Assembly (NCBI RefSeq): GCF_016907515.1
Contig: NZ_JAFBBY010000001.1
Coordinates: 2,418,001-2,482,000, forward strand
DNA: 64,000 bases
Direction: 5' to 3'
Origin: Nocardioides nitrophenolicus
GTDB taxonomy: Bacteria; Actinomycetota; Actinomycetes; Propionibacteriales; Nocardioidaceae
The notes below the pieces were generated by a model that was not told where the DNA came from, did not search any database, and saw nothing but the letters and a program-made list of their open reading frames with translations. Shown here one piece after another: positions 25,294 through 35,165 of this stretch. The stretch's first letter is position 1. Each line of letters starts with the position of its first letter. Both the position numbers and the translations under genes were made by a program.

Positions 25294-26264
25294 CGGGCAC
25301 CTCCTCGGCGGGACGACGCCAGTCGGGGATCGATCACGGGATAGAGGACGTCGACGAGAGCGTTGACCAGCACGAAGCAGGTCGCGATCACCAGCACCAG
25401 GCCCTGCACCTCGACGTAGTCGCGGGCGGTGACCGCGCCGGCCAGCTCGTCGCCGATGCCGGGCAGCCCGAAGAGCGACTCGACGACGACGGTCGAGCCG
25501 ATGAGCATGCCGACGGTGACGCCGATCTGGGTGGTCAGGCCGAGCAGGCTCGGGCGCAGCGCGTGCCGGAAGGTGATCCGGGTGAGTGAGAGGCCCTTGG
25601 CCCGCGCGACGTCGATGTAGTCCTGGCGCAGGGTCTCGACCAGGTCGGCGCGCAGCACTCGCTGGTAGAGGGCGAAGGAGGTCCCGGCCAGCGCGATCGC
25701 GGGCATCGCCAGCGACGACAGGTGCGGTCCGACGCCGTCGGACCACGGCGCGTAGCCGTTGGCCGGGAACCAGCCGAGGTGAACCGAGAGGATCCAGATG
25801 AGCACGACGCCGACCACGAAGTCCGGGGTCGAGAGTGCGGTGAAGACCCACAGGCTCAGCGCCCGGTCGGTGCCGGTACGACGGCGGTGCGCCGCCACGA
25901 TCGCGGCCGGCACGGCGAGGGCCAGGGCGAGGACCTGGCTGAGCACGATCAGCTCGACGGTGACCGGCGCGCGCTCGGCGAGGATCTCGGTAACCGACTG
26001 GCCGGTGCGATAGGACTCCCCGAGGTCGCCCTGGAGGACGCCGCCGATCCAGTGCCCGAAGCGCTCCATGGTCGGCAGGTCCAGGCCCAGCTGGGTGCGC
26101 AGCGTCGCGACCGCCTCCGGGGTGGCGGAGTCGCCGAGCATCAGCCGGGCGGGATCACCCGGCAGCAGCGCGAGGCTGAAGAAGCAGAGCGTCGAGACCA
26201 CCAGCAGCACCGCCGCGAGGCGGAGCAGCTTGAGGCCGATCCGGAACAGCCGAGCCCGGTTCAC
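25290..26264 (-). CDS. ABC transporter permease (DppB-like)
   Basis: This 324-residue permease starts at GTG 26264, coupled (GTGA) to the upstream rhamnosidase. It has an N-terminal helix, the LLPGDPA motif typical of DppB, about six membrane spans, and an EAA loop (ARAKGLSLTRITFRHALRPS). It is the second channel subunit of the importer. Confidence 0.9.
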   Translation of the reverse strand: MNRARLFRIGLKLLRLAAVLLVVSTLCFFSLALLPGDPARLMLGDSATPEAVATLRTQLGLDLPTMERFGHWIGGVLQGDLGESYRTGQSVTEILAERAPVTVELIVLSQVLALALAVPAAIVAAHRRRTGTDRALSLWVFTALSTPDFVVGVVLIWILSVHLGWFPANGYAPWSDGVGPHLSSLAMPAIALAGTSFALYQRVLRADLVETLRQDYIDVARAKGLSLTRITFRHALRPSLLGLTTQIGVTVGMLIGSTVVVESLFGLPGIGDELAGAVTARDYVEVQGLVLVIATCFVLVNALVDVLYPVIDPRLASSRRGGAR

Positions 26265-28972
26265 CGACGGCTCCTCACGAGCGCGAGCCGGTGGCAGCCG
26301 GGCGCGAGGTCGGCCGTGGTCGCGCCGCCGTCGAGCTGCCAGCCCTCGGGCGCGGTGAACGCGACCGTGGCCCCCGCCGGGACGGCGACCTCCTGGTCGA
26401 CGCGCTCCCCCTGCACGACCCAGCGGCTGCCGACCCGGCCGAGCGCGCTGTCGTGCACGGCGCCGGCCCAGCCCAGCCGCTCGGAGTAGACCGGGCGGAC
26501 CTCGATCCGACCCGCGCGGAGCGCACCGCCGACGGCGATCCCGGCGACCTCCTCGAACAGCGAGGCACCGACCGCGCCGAGCGCGCAGTGGTTGAACGAG
26601 TTCATCTGCGCGGTCGAGAGGGTGGCGTCGGGGCGCAGCCCGTCCCACTTCTCCCACACGGTCGTCGCGCCGCGCGCGGCCATGTAGAGCCAGCCGGGCA
26701 TGTCCTCGCGCAGCAGGACGTCGTACGCCAGGTCGGCGTGGCCGTGCCTCATCAGCGCGGGCATGACGTGCTGGACGCCGTGGATGCCGGTGGTGACGTA
26801 GCCGCGGCTGCGGACCATCGCGGCCAGCCGCTCGGCGGCCACGGTCGCGTCCTCGCCCTCGAACAGGCCGAAGCCGATCGCCTGCGCGTAGACGGTCTGG
26901 GTGGCGCCGGCGATCTCGAGGCCCGCACCCACGAACGCCTTGCGGTACGCCGCGCGCACCTCCTCGGCCCGCTCGTCGAGGCGCGCGGCCTCGGCGTCAC
27001 GGCCGGTCCAGCGCGCGAGGTCGGCCAGCTGGCGCAGCGTGCGGTAGGTGTGAGCGGTGCCGACCACCGGGCGGGGCGCCGTGGAGCGGGCGCCGGTCCA
27101 GGCGTAGCCGGGGTGGGTCGGCTCGCCGTCCTTCTCGGGCAGCGAGAGCCAGTCGGCGAAGTCGGCGCCGACGGCGTTGACCCGCAGTCCGTCGGGGTTC
27201 TCGCGGTCGACGTGGGCGGCGAAGCGCTCCAGCGCCGGGAAGATCCGGTCGACCGTCGTCAGGTCGCCATAGGTGTCGGCGAGCACGTGCGCCATCCGGA
27301 CGAAGCCGTCGGCCCAGCCGGGCGCGCCCGGGCGCTGGTTGCCCGGCGGCACCGGCGGGACGTACGACCAGACCTCGCCGTCGGGCCCCTGGGTGTCGGC
27401 GATGTCCTGGACGAACTTGCCCAGGAAGGCCGCCACGTCGAGGAAGTAGCGCGCGGTCGGCGAGATGACACCGGCGTCGCCGAGCCAGCCCAGGCGCTCG
27501 TCGCGCTGCGGGCAGTCGGTCGGCACCTCGATGAAGTTGTCGCGGACGGTCCACTCGACCGCCGAGGCGAACTCGTTGAGCAGCTCGTTGCTGCTCTCGA
27601 ACCGCCCGACCTCCTCGGGCAGCGCGGTCAGCGTGACCGCCTCGACCTCGACGCCCGCGGGCAGCTCGTAGTTGCCGTAGGGGTTGTCGCTCGGCAGCCC
27701 CCAGATCTCGGCGTACCGGAAGCCGTGGACGGTGAACCGGGTCTCCAGCGTCTGCCGGCCCTCGCCGTCGCCGGCGATCCGGTCCTCCTGGAAGGCGCCG
27801 CGCAGGTTGTCGCGGTAGACGAGGTCCTCGGGGGTGAGCATCTCGCCGGTCCGCACGACGACCTCGGTGCGCGGCAGCAGGGCGGAGGTGATCCGGGTCC
27901 AGCCGACGAGGTTCTGGCCGAAGTCGAAGACCACCGGTCCGCGCCCGTGCTCGCGCACCAGCTCACCGGTGCGGACCTCGAGGACGCTGACGGAGTCGTG
28001 CGGCTGTGGGGTGATCTCGGGGTGCGGGTCGGGGGTGATCGTCTCCACCGCGGACCAGGCGCCGTCGTCGTAGCCGGGCTCGGTCCAGCCGGTGGGCTCG
28101 CGACGCAGGTCGAGGATCTCGCCGCGCAGCATGTCGGTGGCCCGGATCGCTCCGGTGCTCGCGCGCCACTCCGGCGAGGTGCCGAGCAGGAGCGTGCGCT
28201 CGCCGGCGGCGGTCGTGGCCTCGAGCTGCAGGCGCAGCGCCGGGCGCTCGCCGTACAGGCCGGGGTAGCGCAGCAGGCCGAGGCGGCCGGCGTACCAGCC
28301 CTTGGCGAGGATGACGGCGACCACGTTGCGGCCGGGGCGCAGGTGTTCCTCGACGGCGAAGGTCTGGTGGTGCACCCGGACGCCGTACTCGGTCCAGCCG
28401 GGACGGAGCAGGTCGTCGGCGGTGATCTCGGTGCCGTTGACCCAGATCCGGTAGATGCCGAGCGCGGTGACGTAGAGACGGGCGGCCTCCGGGACCTCGG
28501 CGAGCTCGACCTCGCGGCGCAGGTACGGCGCGGGGTCGTCGGTCTCGCGGGCGAACGGGTTGGCCGGGGCGGCGATCCACGGAGCCTGCCAGGCGGCGGC
28601 GTCGGCGAGGCCGAACTCGACGGTGGCGGGCTCGCTCGCCCAGGCGTCGTCGGCGCTGCGCACCTGCCACTCGACGCGGCGGGCGGTGCCGGCGACCTCG
28701 GCCGGGAGGACCGCGACCGGACGGTCGGCCACGGTCCTCCAGACCTGCTCACCTGCCACGGTCGCGGTCACGACGTAGTCGGTGCCGGGCGTCAGGGCGG
28801 CACCGGGCTCCCAGGTCAGCGTCGTGGCGCGCACCGGGAGCCCGAGGGGGTGCCGGCGGAAGCCGGCGCGCGGCCGGTGGTCGTCGCGCACGGGGAGGCC
28901 GGCGGCCACGCCGGCGGCCGGCACGGCCAGTGGCGCGGGGGCGGTCGACTCCTCGACGGGGACCTGCTTCAC
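26261..28972 (-). CDS. Alpha-L-rhamnosidase, glycoside hydrolase family 78
   Basis: This enzyme of about 903 residues has the GH78 layout: N-terminal beta domains, then the Bac_rhamnosid (alpha/alpha)6 barrel from about residue 455. The hallmark TDCPQRDERLGWLGDAG motif is present, followed by a C-terminal beta domain. No signal peptide is seen, so it acts inside the cell on imported rhamnosides. The open frame continues upstream to 29095; I chose GTG 28972 because of an AGAGGAAG site, although the spacing is long. It is the first gene of a 12-gene operon and overlaps the permease gene. Plant glycosides or steroidal saponins are possible substrates. Confidence 0.87.
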   Translation of the reverse strand: MKQVPVEESTAPAPLAVPAAGVAAGLPVRDDHRPRAGFRRHPLGLPVRATTLTWEPGAALTPGTDYVVTATVAGEQVWRTVADRPVAVLPAEVAGTARRVEWQVRSADDAWASEPATVEFGLADAAAWQAPWIAAPANPFARETDDPAPYLRREVELAEVPEAARLYVTALGIYRIWVNGTEITADDLLRPGWTEYGVRVHHQTFAVEEHLRPGRNVVAVILAKGWYAGRLGLLRYPGLYGERPALRLQLEATTAAGERTLLLGTSPEWRASTGAIRATDMLRGEILDLRREPTGWTEPGYDDGAWSAVETITPDPHPEITPQPHDSVSVLEVRTGELVREHGRGPVVFDFGQNLVGWTRITSALLPRTEVVVRTGEMLTPEDLVYRDNLRGAFQEDRIAGDGEGRQTLETRFTVHGFRYAEIWGLPSDNPYGNYELPAGVEVEAVTLTALPEEVGRFESSNELLNEFASAVEWTVRDNFIEVPTDCPQRDERLGWLGDAGVISPTARYFLDVAAFLGKFVQDIADTQGPDGEVWSYVPPVPPGNQRPGAPGWADGFVRMAHVLADTYGDLTTVDRIFPALERFAAHVDRENPDGLRVNAVGADFADWLSLPEKDGEPTHPGYAWTGARSTAPRPVVGTAHTYRTLRQLADLARWTGRDAEAARLDERAEEVRAAYRKAFVGAGLEIAGATQTVYAQAIGFGLFEGEDATVAAERLAAMVRSRGYVTTGIHGVQHVMPALMRHGHADLAYDVLLREDMPGWLYMAARGATTVWEKWDGLRPDATLSTAQMNSFNHCALGAVGASLFEEVAGIAVGGALRAGRIEVRPVYSERLGWAGAVHDSALGRVGSRWVVQGERVDQEVAVPAGATVAFTAPEGWQLDGGATTADLAPGCHRLALVRSRR

Positions 28973-29154
28973 GACGCTGTCTCGCTTCCTCTCGGGCGGG
29001 CACGCGGAGGACACCTGAGGGCAGGACGCAGCGCCCGCCGACTGATGGCGGCACCGGGCGCTCGATCCCTCGCGATGTCCACCGTCGTCCGGCAACGGAC
29101 GTGCTCGGCGGATGACCTCAGCCTCATGTATCGTCCATCACATGTCAAGTATGC

Positions 29155-29178
29155 GAACTAAAGTTCAAGGATGTGAAC
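29155..29178. promoter_or_regulatory. Overlapping palindromes in the divergent promoter region
   Basis: GAAC-taaa-GTTC (29155-29166) is immediately nested with GTTCA-N6-TGAAC (29163-29178). They lie in an AT-richer island between the rhamnosidase operon and the hydroxyacid oxidase gene. This is a likely operator for a local regulator. No other gene is visible between 28973 and 29186. Confidence 0.55.
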
Positions 29179-29186
29179 TCGCAGAG

Positions 29187-30413
29187 ATGCCGCGTACGCC
29201 ACGCCGGTTCCCCCGCTGGAGCGACCTCGCGCCGCTCATCCGCTTCCGCCGTCCCGGCCTCGGACGGCGGCACCGCTTGGAGCGGGCGCACACCATCGAG
29301 GAGCTGCGCGCGCTGGCCCGCCGTCGTACGCCGCGGGCCGCCTTCGACTACACCGACGGCGCCGCCGACGCCGAGCTCTCGCTCGAGCGCGCCCGGGCGA
29401 CCTTCCGGGACCTGACCTTCCACCCCGAGATCCTGCGCGACGTGAGCACCGTCGACACCGCCGTCGACATCCTCGGCGCTCCCAGCCGGCTGCCCTTCGG
29501 CATCGCCCCGACCGGCTTCACCCGGCTGATGCACACCGAGGGCGAGATCGCCGGGGCGGTCGCCGCCCAGCGCGCCGGCATCCCCTTCACGCTCTCGACG
29601 ATGGCCACCACCTCGCTCGAGGACGTCGCCGCGGCCGCGCCCGGCGCCCGGCGCTGGTTCCAGCTCTACATGTGGACCGACCGCGAGCGCTCGCTGGGAC
29701 TGGTCGACCGCGCCGCGGCCGCCGGCTACGACACGCTCGTGGTCACGGTCGACGTACCGGTCGCGGGCGCGCGGCTGCGCGACGTCCGCAACGGCATGAC
29801 GATCCCGCCCACCCTGACCCCGCGTACCGTCCTCGACGCGATCCCGCGGCCGCGCTGGTGGGTCGACCTGCTGACGACGCCGCCGCTGACGTTCGCCTCG
29901 CTCAACAGCTGGTCCGGCACGATCGCCGAGCTGCTCGACGCGATGTTCGATCCGTCGGTCTCGTACGACGACCTCGCCTGGCTGCGGGAACGCTGGCCCG
30001 GGAAGCTCGTGGTGAAGGGCATCCAGACCGTCGAGGATGCTCGCCGGGCCGTCGACTCCGGCGCCGACGCCGTCGTCCTCTCCAACCACGGAGGTCGTCA
30101 GCTCGACCGCGCGCCGGTGCCGCTGACCCTGCTGCCCGAGACCCGGGCCGTGCTGGGCACCGACGCCGAGATCATCCTCGACACCGGCGTGATGCACGGC
30201 CAGGACATCGCGGCCGCACTCGCGCTCGGCGCCGACTTCGTGCTCATCGGCCGCGCCTACCTCTACGGACTGATGGCCGGCGGGCTGCCGGGCGTGGAGC
30301 GCAGCATCGCCATCCTGGAGACCCAGCTCGCCCGTACCATGCGCCTGCTCGGCGCGCGCTCCGTCGCCGAGCTCTCCCCGCGTCACCTGTCCCTGCCCGG
30401 AGCCGTGCGGTGA
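29187..30413 (+). CDS. FMN-dependent alpha-hydroxyacid oxidase/dehydrogenase (LldD-like)
   Basis: This 408-residue (beta/alpha)8 flavoprotein oxidises an L-2-hydroxyacid such as L-lactate to the ketoacid. Family marks are [18 protein letters not shown], the catalytic [10 protein letters not shown] (His) and the phosphate-binding [10 protein letters not shown] and GRAYLYGL segments. The N-terminus is uncertain: ATG codons also occur at 29142 and 29151, and the ribosome site at 29187 is weak. The operator overlaps those upstream starts, which favours 29187. If the neighbouring operon releases L-lactate, this enzyme would use it. Confidence 0.85.
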   Translation: MPRTPRRFPRWSDLAPLIRFRRPGLGRRHRLERAHTIEELRALARRRTPRAAFDYTDGAADAELSLERARATFRDLTFHPEILRDVSTVDTAVDILGAPSRLPFGIAPTGFTRLMHTEGEIAGAVAAQRAGIPFTLSTMATTSLEDVAAAAPGARRWFQLYMWTDRERSLGLVDRAAAAGYDTLVVTVDVPVAGARLRDVRNGMTIPPTLTPRTVLDAIPRPRWWVDLLTTPPLTFASLNSWSGTIAELLDAMFDPSVSYDDLAWLRERWPGKLVVKGIQTVEDARRAVDSGADAVVLSNHGGRQLDRAPVPLTLLPETRAVLGTDAEIILDTGVMHGQDIAAALALGADFVLIGRAYLYGLMAGGLPGVERSIAILETQLARTMRLLGARSVAELSPRHLSLPGAVR

Positions 30414-31924
30414 CCACGACGCTGGCCGCCGCCTGGTGGACCCGGGTCGCCGCCCGGCCCGACCGCGTCGCGCTGAGCTACGCCGGCCGGCGCTGGACCG
30501 TGGCCGAGCTGGACGCCGACGCGACCGCCCTCGCCGCCGGGCTGGCGCAGCGTGACGTCCGCGCGGGCGACCGGGTCGTACTGCACCTGCAGAACGTCCC
30601 CGCGTTCCCCCTGGCGCTGCTCGCACTGTGGCGTCTCGGCGCGGTCGGCGTGCTGGCCAACCCGATGTACCGCGACCGCGAGCTGCGGCACCTGCTCACC
30701 GACTCCGGCGCGGTCGGCGTGATCACCTCGGCCCGCGACATCGAGGCGCTGCAGCCGGCCGGCGCGGACACCGCGGTCGGCTGGTGGCTCGGCGTCGCCG
30801 ACGACGACCCGACCCTGGCCGAGGTCGTCGCGGCACACGCGGGCGCCGTCGTACCGGAGGCGGCGGTGGGCGCCGGTGACCTCGCGCTGCTGACCTACAC
30901 CTCGGGCACGACCGGCCCGCCCAAGGGCGCGATGAACACCCACGCCAACGTGCTGGCCACGGTCGAGCGGTTCGGCGCCTGGATCGAGCTCACCGAGGAC
31001 GACGTCGTCTACGCCGCCGCCCCGCTCTTCCACATCACCGGCGCGGTCGCGTCCGGCGCGCTCGCCCTGGTCGGCGGCGCGTCCCTGGCGCTCTCGGGGC
31101 GCTTCGACCCGGCCGAGGCCGTGGCCACCATCGAGGCCGAGGGCGCGACCTTCACCATCGCCTCGATCACCGCCTTCCACGCGATCGAGCAGGTCCCCGG
31201 GGCCGGACGCGAGCAGCTCGCGTCGCTACGCGCGGTCTACACCGGTGGCGCGCCGGTGCCGCAGGCCTCGATCGACCGGTTCCGCGACCGCTTCGGCGTC
31301 GCGCTCCACAACGTCTACGGGATGACCGAGACCACCTCGGCGGTCGTCGCCGTCCCGCTCGGCGTCGACGCACCCGTCGACCCGACGTCCGGCGCGGTCG
31401 CCATCGGCCGCCCGCTGCCGGGGGTCGGCATCGAGGTCCGCACCGAGGACGGTGCTCCCGCCGTCCCCGGTGAGCCGGGCGAGCTGGTGCTCACCGGCGA
31501 CCAGGTCGTGCCCGGCTACTGGGGCAACCTGGACGCCAGCGCCCGGACCATGCCTTCGGGCCGGCTGCACACCGGCGACGTCGCCGTGGTCGACGCCGAT
31601 GGCTGGGTCTACCTGGTCGACCGGCTCAAGGACCAGATCAACGTCTCCGGCTACAAGGTCTGGCCACGCGAGGTCGAGGACGTCCTCTACGAGCACCCCG
31701 CCGTGCACGAGGCCGCCGTCGTCGGCCGTCCCGACGAGTACCGCGGCGAGGTCGTGGTCGCGCACGTCGTGCTCGCCGCGGGGCGCAGCGCGACGCCCGA
31801 GGAGCTGATCGCCCACACCCGCAGCCGGCTGGCGGCGTACAAGGCACCGCGGGAGGTGCATCTGGTCGCCGAGCTCCCGAAGACCGCCACGGGGAAGATC
31901 CGCCGCGACGACCTCCGGGGTTGA
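30410..31924 (+). CDS. AMP-forming acyl-CoA synthetase (fadD-like)
   Basis: This 504-residue ANL-superfamily ligase activates a carboxylic acid with ATP and CoA. The P-loop [12 protein letters not shown] is near residue 163, YGMTETT is the A5 motif, TGDVAVVD the Asp motif, and the catalytic Lys lies in KTATGKIRR near the C-terminus. The GTG start overlaps the oxidase stop by 4 nt (GTGA), so the two are coupled. The substrate acid is not evident. Confidence 0.88.
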   Translation: MTTTLAAAWWTRVAARPDRVALSYAGRRWTVAELDADATALAAGLAQRDVRAGDRVVLHLQNVPAFPLALLALWRLGAVGVLANPMYRDRELRHLLTDSGAVGVITSARDIEALQPAGADTAVGWWLGVADDDPTLAEVVAAHAGAVVPEAAVGAGDLALLTYTSGTTGPPKGAMNTHANVLATVERFGAWIELTEDDVVYAAAPLFHITGAVASGALALVGGASLALSGRFDPAEAVATIEAEGATFTIASITAFHAIEQVPGAGREQLASLRAVYTGGAPVPQASIDRFRDRFGVALHNVYGMTETTSAVVAVPLGVDAPVDPTSGAVAIGRPLPGVGIEVRTEDGAPAVPGEPGELVLTGDQVVPGYWGNLDASARTMPSGRLHTGDVAVVDADGWVYLVDRLKDQINVSGYKVWPREVEDVLYEHPAVHEAAVVGRPDEYRGEVVVAHVVLAAGRSATPEELIAHTRSRLAAYKAPREVHLVAELPKTATGKIRRDDLRG

Positions 31925-31955
31925 CACCCCTGGCGCGGGGCCGGGTTCTCTCGTC

Positions 31956-32010
31956 GTATCTGACGAATGGGTCGTTGACCGAGCCGATGCGCGACCCGTT
32001 CGTCAGATAC
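31956..32010. terminator. Hairpin between convergent acyl-CoA synthetase and acyl-CoA dehydrogenase genes
   Basis: The 19-nt arms gtatctgacgaatgggtcg (31956-31974) and its near-perfect complement (31992-32010, one mismatch) enclose a 17-nt loop. They lie between two convergent operons. A bidirectional terminator is likely. Confidence 0.7.
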
Positions 32011-32029
32011 GCGGCGAAGGACGGAACCC

Positions 32030-33199
32030 TCAGTACGACTTGGGCAGCCCCAGCGAGTGCATGGCCACGAAGTTGAGGATCATCTCGCGCGAGACCGGGG
32101 CGATCCGACCGAGCCGCGCGGCGACCAGCATGTTACCGAGGCCGTACTCCTGGGTCAGCCCGTTGCCGCCGTGGGTGTGGACGGCGACGTCGGTGGCATT
32201 GCAGGCGACCTCGCCGCCGGCGTACTTGGCCATGTTGGCGTACTCGCCGGCCGTGAAGTCGTCGCCGGCGTCGTAGAGCGCGGCCGCCTTCTGCCAGAGC
32301 AGGCGGGCCTGCTCGAGCTCGATCTTCACCTTGGCGAGCGGGTGCGCGATGCCCTGGTGGGCGCCGATCGGCTGGTCCTTCCAGACCGAGCGCTCCTTGG
32401 CGTACGCCGTGGCCTTCTCCAGCGCGTAGCGGGCGATGCCGCACGAGAAGGCGCCACCCATGATCCGCTCGGGGTTGAGGCCGGCGAAGAGCTGCCACAG
32501 GCCGCCGTCCTCGTCGCCGACCAGGCTGTCGGCGGGGACCCGGACGTCGTCGAGGAAGAGCGTGAACTGCTTCTCCGGCGCCTGCCACGACATCGGGATC
32601 GGCTGCTTGGTGAACCCCGGAGCGTCGGTGGGTACGACGAACAGCGCCGGCTTGAGCTTGCCGGTCTTGGCGTCCTCGGTGCGGGACACGATGAGCACCG
32701 ACTGGGCCTCGTCGACGCCGGAGATGAACGTCTTCTGCCCGTTGAGCACCCACTGGTCGCCGTCGCGGGTGGCGGTGGTGGTGATCTGGTGGGAGTTGGA
32801 GCCGGCGTCGGCCTCGGTGATGCCGAAGGCCATCAGGTGGGTGCCGTCGGCGATCGCGGGCAGCCAGCGCTGCTTCTGCTCCTCGGTGCCGCAGCGGCTG
32901 ATGATCGAGCCGCAGATGGCGGGCGAGACCACCATCATCAGCAGCGGCGCGCCGGCCGCCGCCGACTCCTCGAGGACGGCGGCCAGGTCGGCCATCCCGC
33001 CGCCACCGCCGCCGTACTGCTCGGCGATGTTGACGCCGAGGAAGCCGTTGCGGCCCATCTCGAGCCACATGTCGGTCATCTTGCCGCCCTCGCGGGCCTG
33101 CCTCTCGACGTACTCGCGGCCGTACTTGCCCGCGAGCTTCTTGACCGCCTCGCGCAGGGCGACGCGCTCCTCCGGCTCGGTGAACATGGTCTGGGTCAT
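32030..33199 (-). CDS. Acyl-CoA dehydrogenase
   Basis: This 389-residue FAD enzyme introduces a 2,3-double bond into an acyl-CoA. The ACAD signatures GITEADAGSNSH (mid-domain, near 125-136) and AVHTHGGNGLTQEYGL (C-terminal) are present. A long Gly run (YGGGGGGM) lies near residue 61. The ATG overlaps the carboxylase alpha gene stop by 4 nt. It is the last gene of the TetR-led operon. Citronellyl-CoA-type or methyl-branched substrates would fit the AtuA context. Confidence 0.88.
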   Translation of the reverse strand: MTQTMFTEPEERVALREAVKKLAGKYGREYVERQAREGGKMTDMWLEMGRNGFLGVNIAEQYGGGGGGMADLAAVLEESAAAGAPLLMMVVSPAICGSIISRCGTEEQKQRWLPAIADGTHLMAFGITEADAGSNSHQITTTATRDGDQWVLNGQKTFISGVDEAQSVLIVSRTEDAKTGKLKPALFVVPTDAPGFTKQPIPMSWQAPEKQFTLFLDDVRVPADSLVGDEDGGLWQLFAGLNPERIMGGAFSCGIARYALEKATAYAKERSVWKDQPIGAHQGIAHPLAKVKIELEQARLLWQKAAALYDAGDDFTAGEYANMAKYAGGEVACNATDVAVHTHGGNGLTQEYGLGNMLVAARLGRIAPVSREMILNFVAMHSLGLPKSY

Positions 33200-35157
33200 G
33201 ACGACTCCTCCTCCGAGCCTTCCGGCTCCACGACGGCGAGCACGGCGCCCGCCTCGACCTGCTGACCGGCGCTCGCCGACAGCTCGGTGACGGTGCCCGC
33301 ATAGGGCGCCGCGATGGTGTGCTGCATCTTCATGGCCTCCATCACGAGGATGGCCTGGCCCTCCTGTACGACGTCGCCGAGCGCCGCGCGGACGCTGATC
33401 ACGCTGCCCGGCATCGGCGCCAGCAGCGAGCCCGCGGCGACCTGGGTGGACGGGTCGACGAAGCGCGGCAGGATCCGGAGGGTGGCCCCGCCGCGGGGGC
33501 CGTCGACCAGCACCGCGTCCGCGAGCACCCGGACCGCGTAGCGCCGGGTGACCCCGTCGACGTCGAGCACGACCTCGACCGGCGTCGCGGAGACGACGAC
33601 GACGTCGTCGCGCTCGGCGCTGCGGTAGCCGTCGCGGCCGCCGTACCAGCGCACGTCGACCTCCTCGGCCCCGAGACCGAGCCGGGTCGAGCGCGGCCCG
33701 GCGTCGACATTGCGGAAGCCGGCCGGGATCCGGGACTGCACCCGCGCACCGGTACGACGGTGCTCGGCGAGCGCGACCGCGCCGGCCAGCGGCAGCAGGT
33801 CGTCCGCGCCTGGGGACGCGAGCGTCTCGGGGTGGTCGGCGTAGAACGAGGTCGCCAGGCCGGCCGGGTCCAGGAACCCGGGGTGCCGCAGCGACGCGAC
33901 GAGCTGGTCGCGGTTGGTGACCAGGCCGTGGATCCGGGCCTTCTCCAGCACTCGCGCGAGCGAGCGGGCGGCCTGCTCGCGGGTCGGCGCCCAGGCGATC
34001 ACCTTCGACAGCATGGCGTCGTAGAAGGTGCCGACCTCGTCGCCGGACTCGAACCCGGTGTCGAGGCGGACGCCGAAGCCGGCGAGCGCGAAGGCGTCGT
34101 CGTGGTCGACCTCGAGCTCGAGCAGCCGCCCGGTCTGGGGCGCGTAGTCGGCGGCGGGGTCCTCGGCGTAGAGCCGGACCTCGATCGCGTGCCCCACCGG
34201 CTCGGCGACCGGCGGGAGCGGCCGGCCCTCGGCCACCGCGATCTGGAGCTCGACCAGGTCGACGCCGTGGATCAGCTCGGAGACCGGGTGCTCGACCTGG
34301 AGCCGGGTGTTCATCTCCAGGAAGAAGAAGCGCTCGGTGTCGGCGTCGTAGAGGAACTCGACGGTGCCGGCCCCGACGTAGTCGACCGCCTGGGCCGCGG
34401 CCCGCGCGGCGTCGTGCATCGCGGTGCGCACCGCGTCGGACAAGCCGGGGGCGGGGGCCTCCTCGACCACCTTCTGGTGCCGGCGCTGCAGCGAGCAGTC
34501 GCGGGTGCCGAAGACCTCGACCCTGCCGGACCGGTCGCCGACGACCTGGACCTCGACATGGCGGCCGCGCTCGACGTACGGCTCGACGAAGACGGTGCCG
34601 TCGCCGAACGCCGACTCGGCCTCGGCCGCCGCCTTCTCGACCTCACCGGCCAGCTCGCCGAGCGAGCGCACGACGCGCATGCCGCGCCCACCGCCGCCGG
34701 CCGACGCCTTGACCAGCAGCGGCAGGTCGGCCTCGGTCGCGGTGTCCACGGTGAGGTTGCCGAGGACCGGCACGCCCGCCGCGTCCATCAGCTTCTTCGA
34801 CTCGATCTTGGAGCCCATCGAGTCGATCGAGGACGGGTCGGGACCGAGCCACACCAGGCCCGCGTCGGCGACCTGGCGTGCGAAGGCGGCGTTCTCGGAG
34901 AGGAAGCCGTAGCCGGGGTGGATCGCGTCGGCACCGGCCTTGAGCGCGGCGGCGATGACGAGGTCGCCGCGCAGGTAGGTCTCCGCGGGGGCATTCCCCG
35001 GCAGGCGTACGGCGGCGTCCGCCTCCCGCACGAAGGGCAGCCCGGCGTCGGCGTCGGAGTGCACGGCCACGGTCTCGATGCCGAGACGGCGGGCGGTGCG
35101 GAAGACCCGGCGGGCGATCTCGCCGCGGTTGGCGACCAGGATTCGGGTGATCGTCAT
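33196..35157 (-). CDS. Acyl-CoA carboxylase alpha subunit (biotin carboxylase plus biotin carrier)
   Basis: This 653-residue protein has an N-terminal biotin carboxylase with ATP-grasp (KASAGGGGRGMR near 170; EMNTRLQVEHPV). A linker domain follows, then a C-terminal biotinyl domain with EAMKM, biotinylated at about Lys610. It carboxylates biotin and works with the beta subunit encoded just upstream. The architecture is that of AccA3/MccA/AtuF-type alpha subunits. The acyl-CoA specificity lies in the beta subunit. Confidence 0.9.
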   Translation of the reverse strand: MTITRILVANRGEIARRVFRTARRLGIETVAVHSDADAGLPFVREADAAVRLPGNAPAETYLRGDLVIAAALKAGADAIHPGYGFLSENAAFARQVADAGLVWLGPDPSSIDSMGSKIESKKLMDAAGVPVLGNLTVDTATEADLPLLVKASAGGGGRGMRVVRSLGELAGEVEKAAAEAESAFGDGTVFVEPYVERGRHVEVQVVGDRSGRVEVFGTRDCSLQRRHQKVVEEAPAPGLSDAVRTAMHDAARAAAQAVDYVGAGTVEFLYDADTERFFFLEMNTRLQVEHPVSELIHGVDLVELQIAVAEGRPLPPVAEPVGHAIEVRLYAEDPAADYAPQTGRLLELEVDHDDAFALAGFGVRLDTGFESGDEVGTFYDAMLSKVIAWAPTREQAARSLARVLEKARIHGLVTNRDQLVASLRHPGFLDPAGLATSFYADHPETLASPGADDLLPLAGAVALAEHRRTGARVQSRIPAGFRNVDAGPRSTRLGLGAEEVDVRWYGGRDGYRSAERDDVVVVSATPVEVVLDVDGVTRRYAVRVLADAVLVDGPRGGATLRILPRFVDPSTQVAAGSLLAPMPGSVISVRAALGDVVQEGQAILVMEAMKMQHTIAAPYAGTVTELSASAGQQVEAGAVLAVVEPEGSEEESS

Positions 35158-35165
35158 GGGAGCCC

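Noticed and set aside
26291..29161. Long open frame on the + strand opposite the rhamnosidase
   Set aside because: It is antisense to a clear GH78 gene, has low-complexity Gly/Ala/Arg composition and no domain; in GC-rich DNA such frames are expected.
34643..34852. Frames antisense to or shifted within the carboxylase genes
   Set aside because: They are out-of-frame shadows with repetitive basic composition and no motifs.
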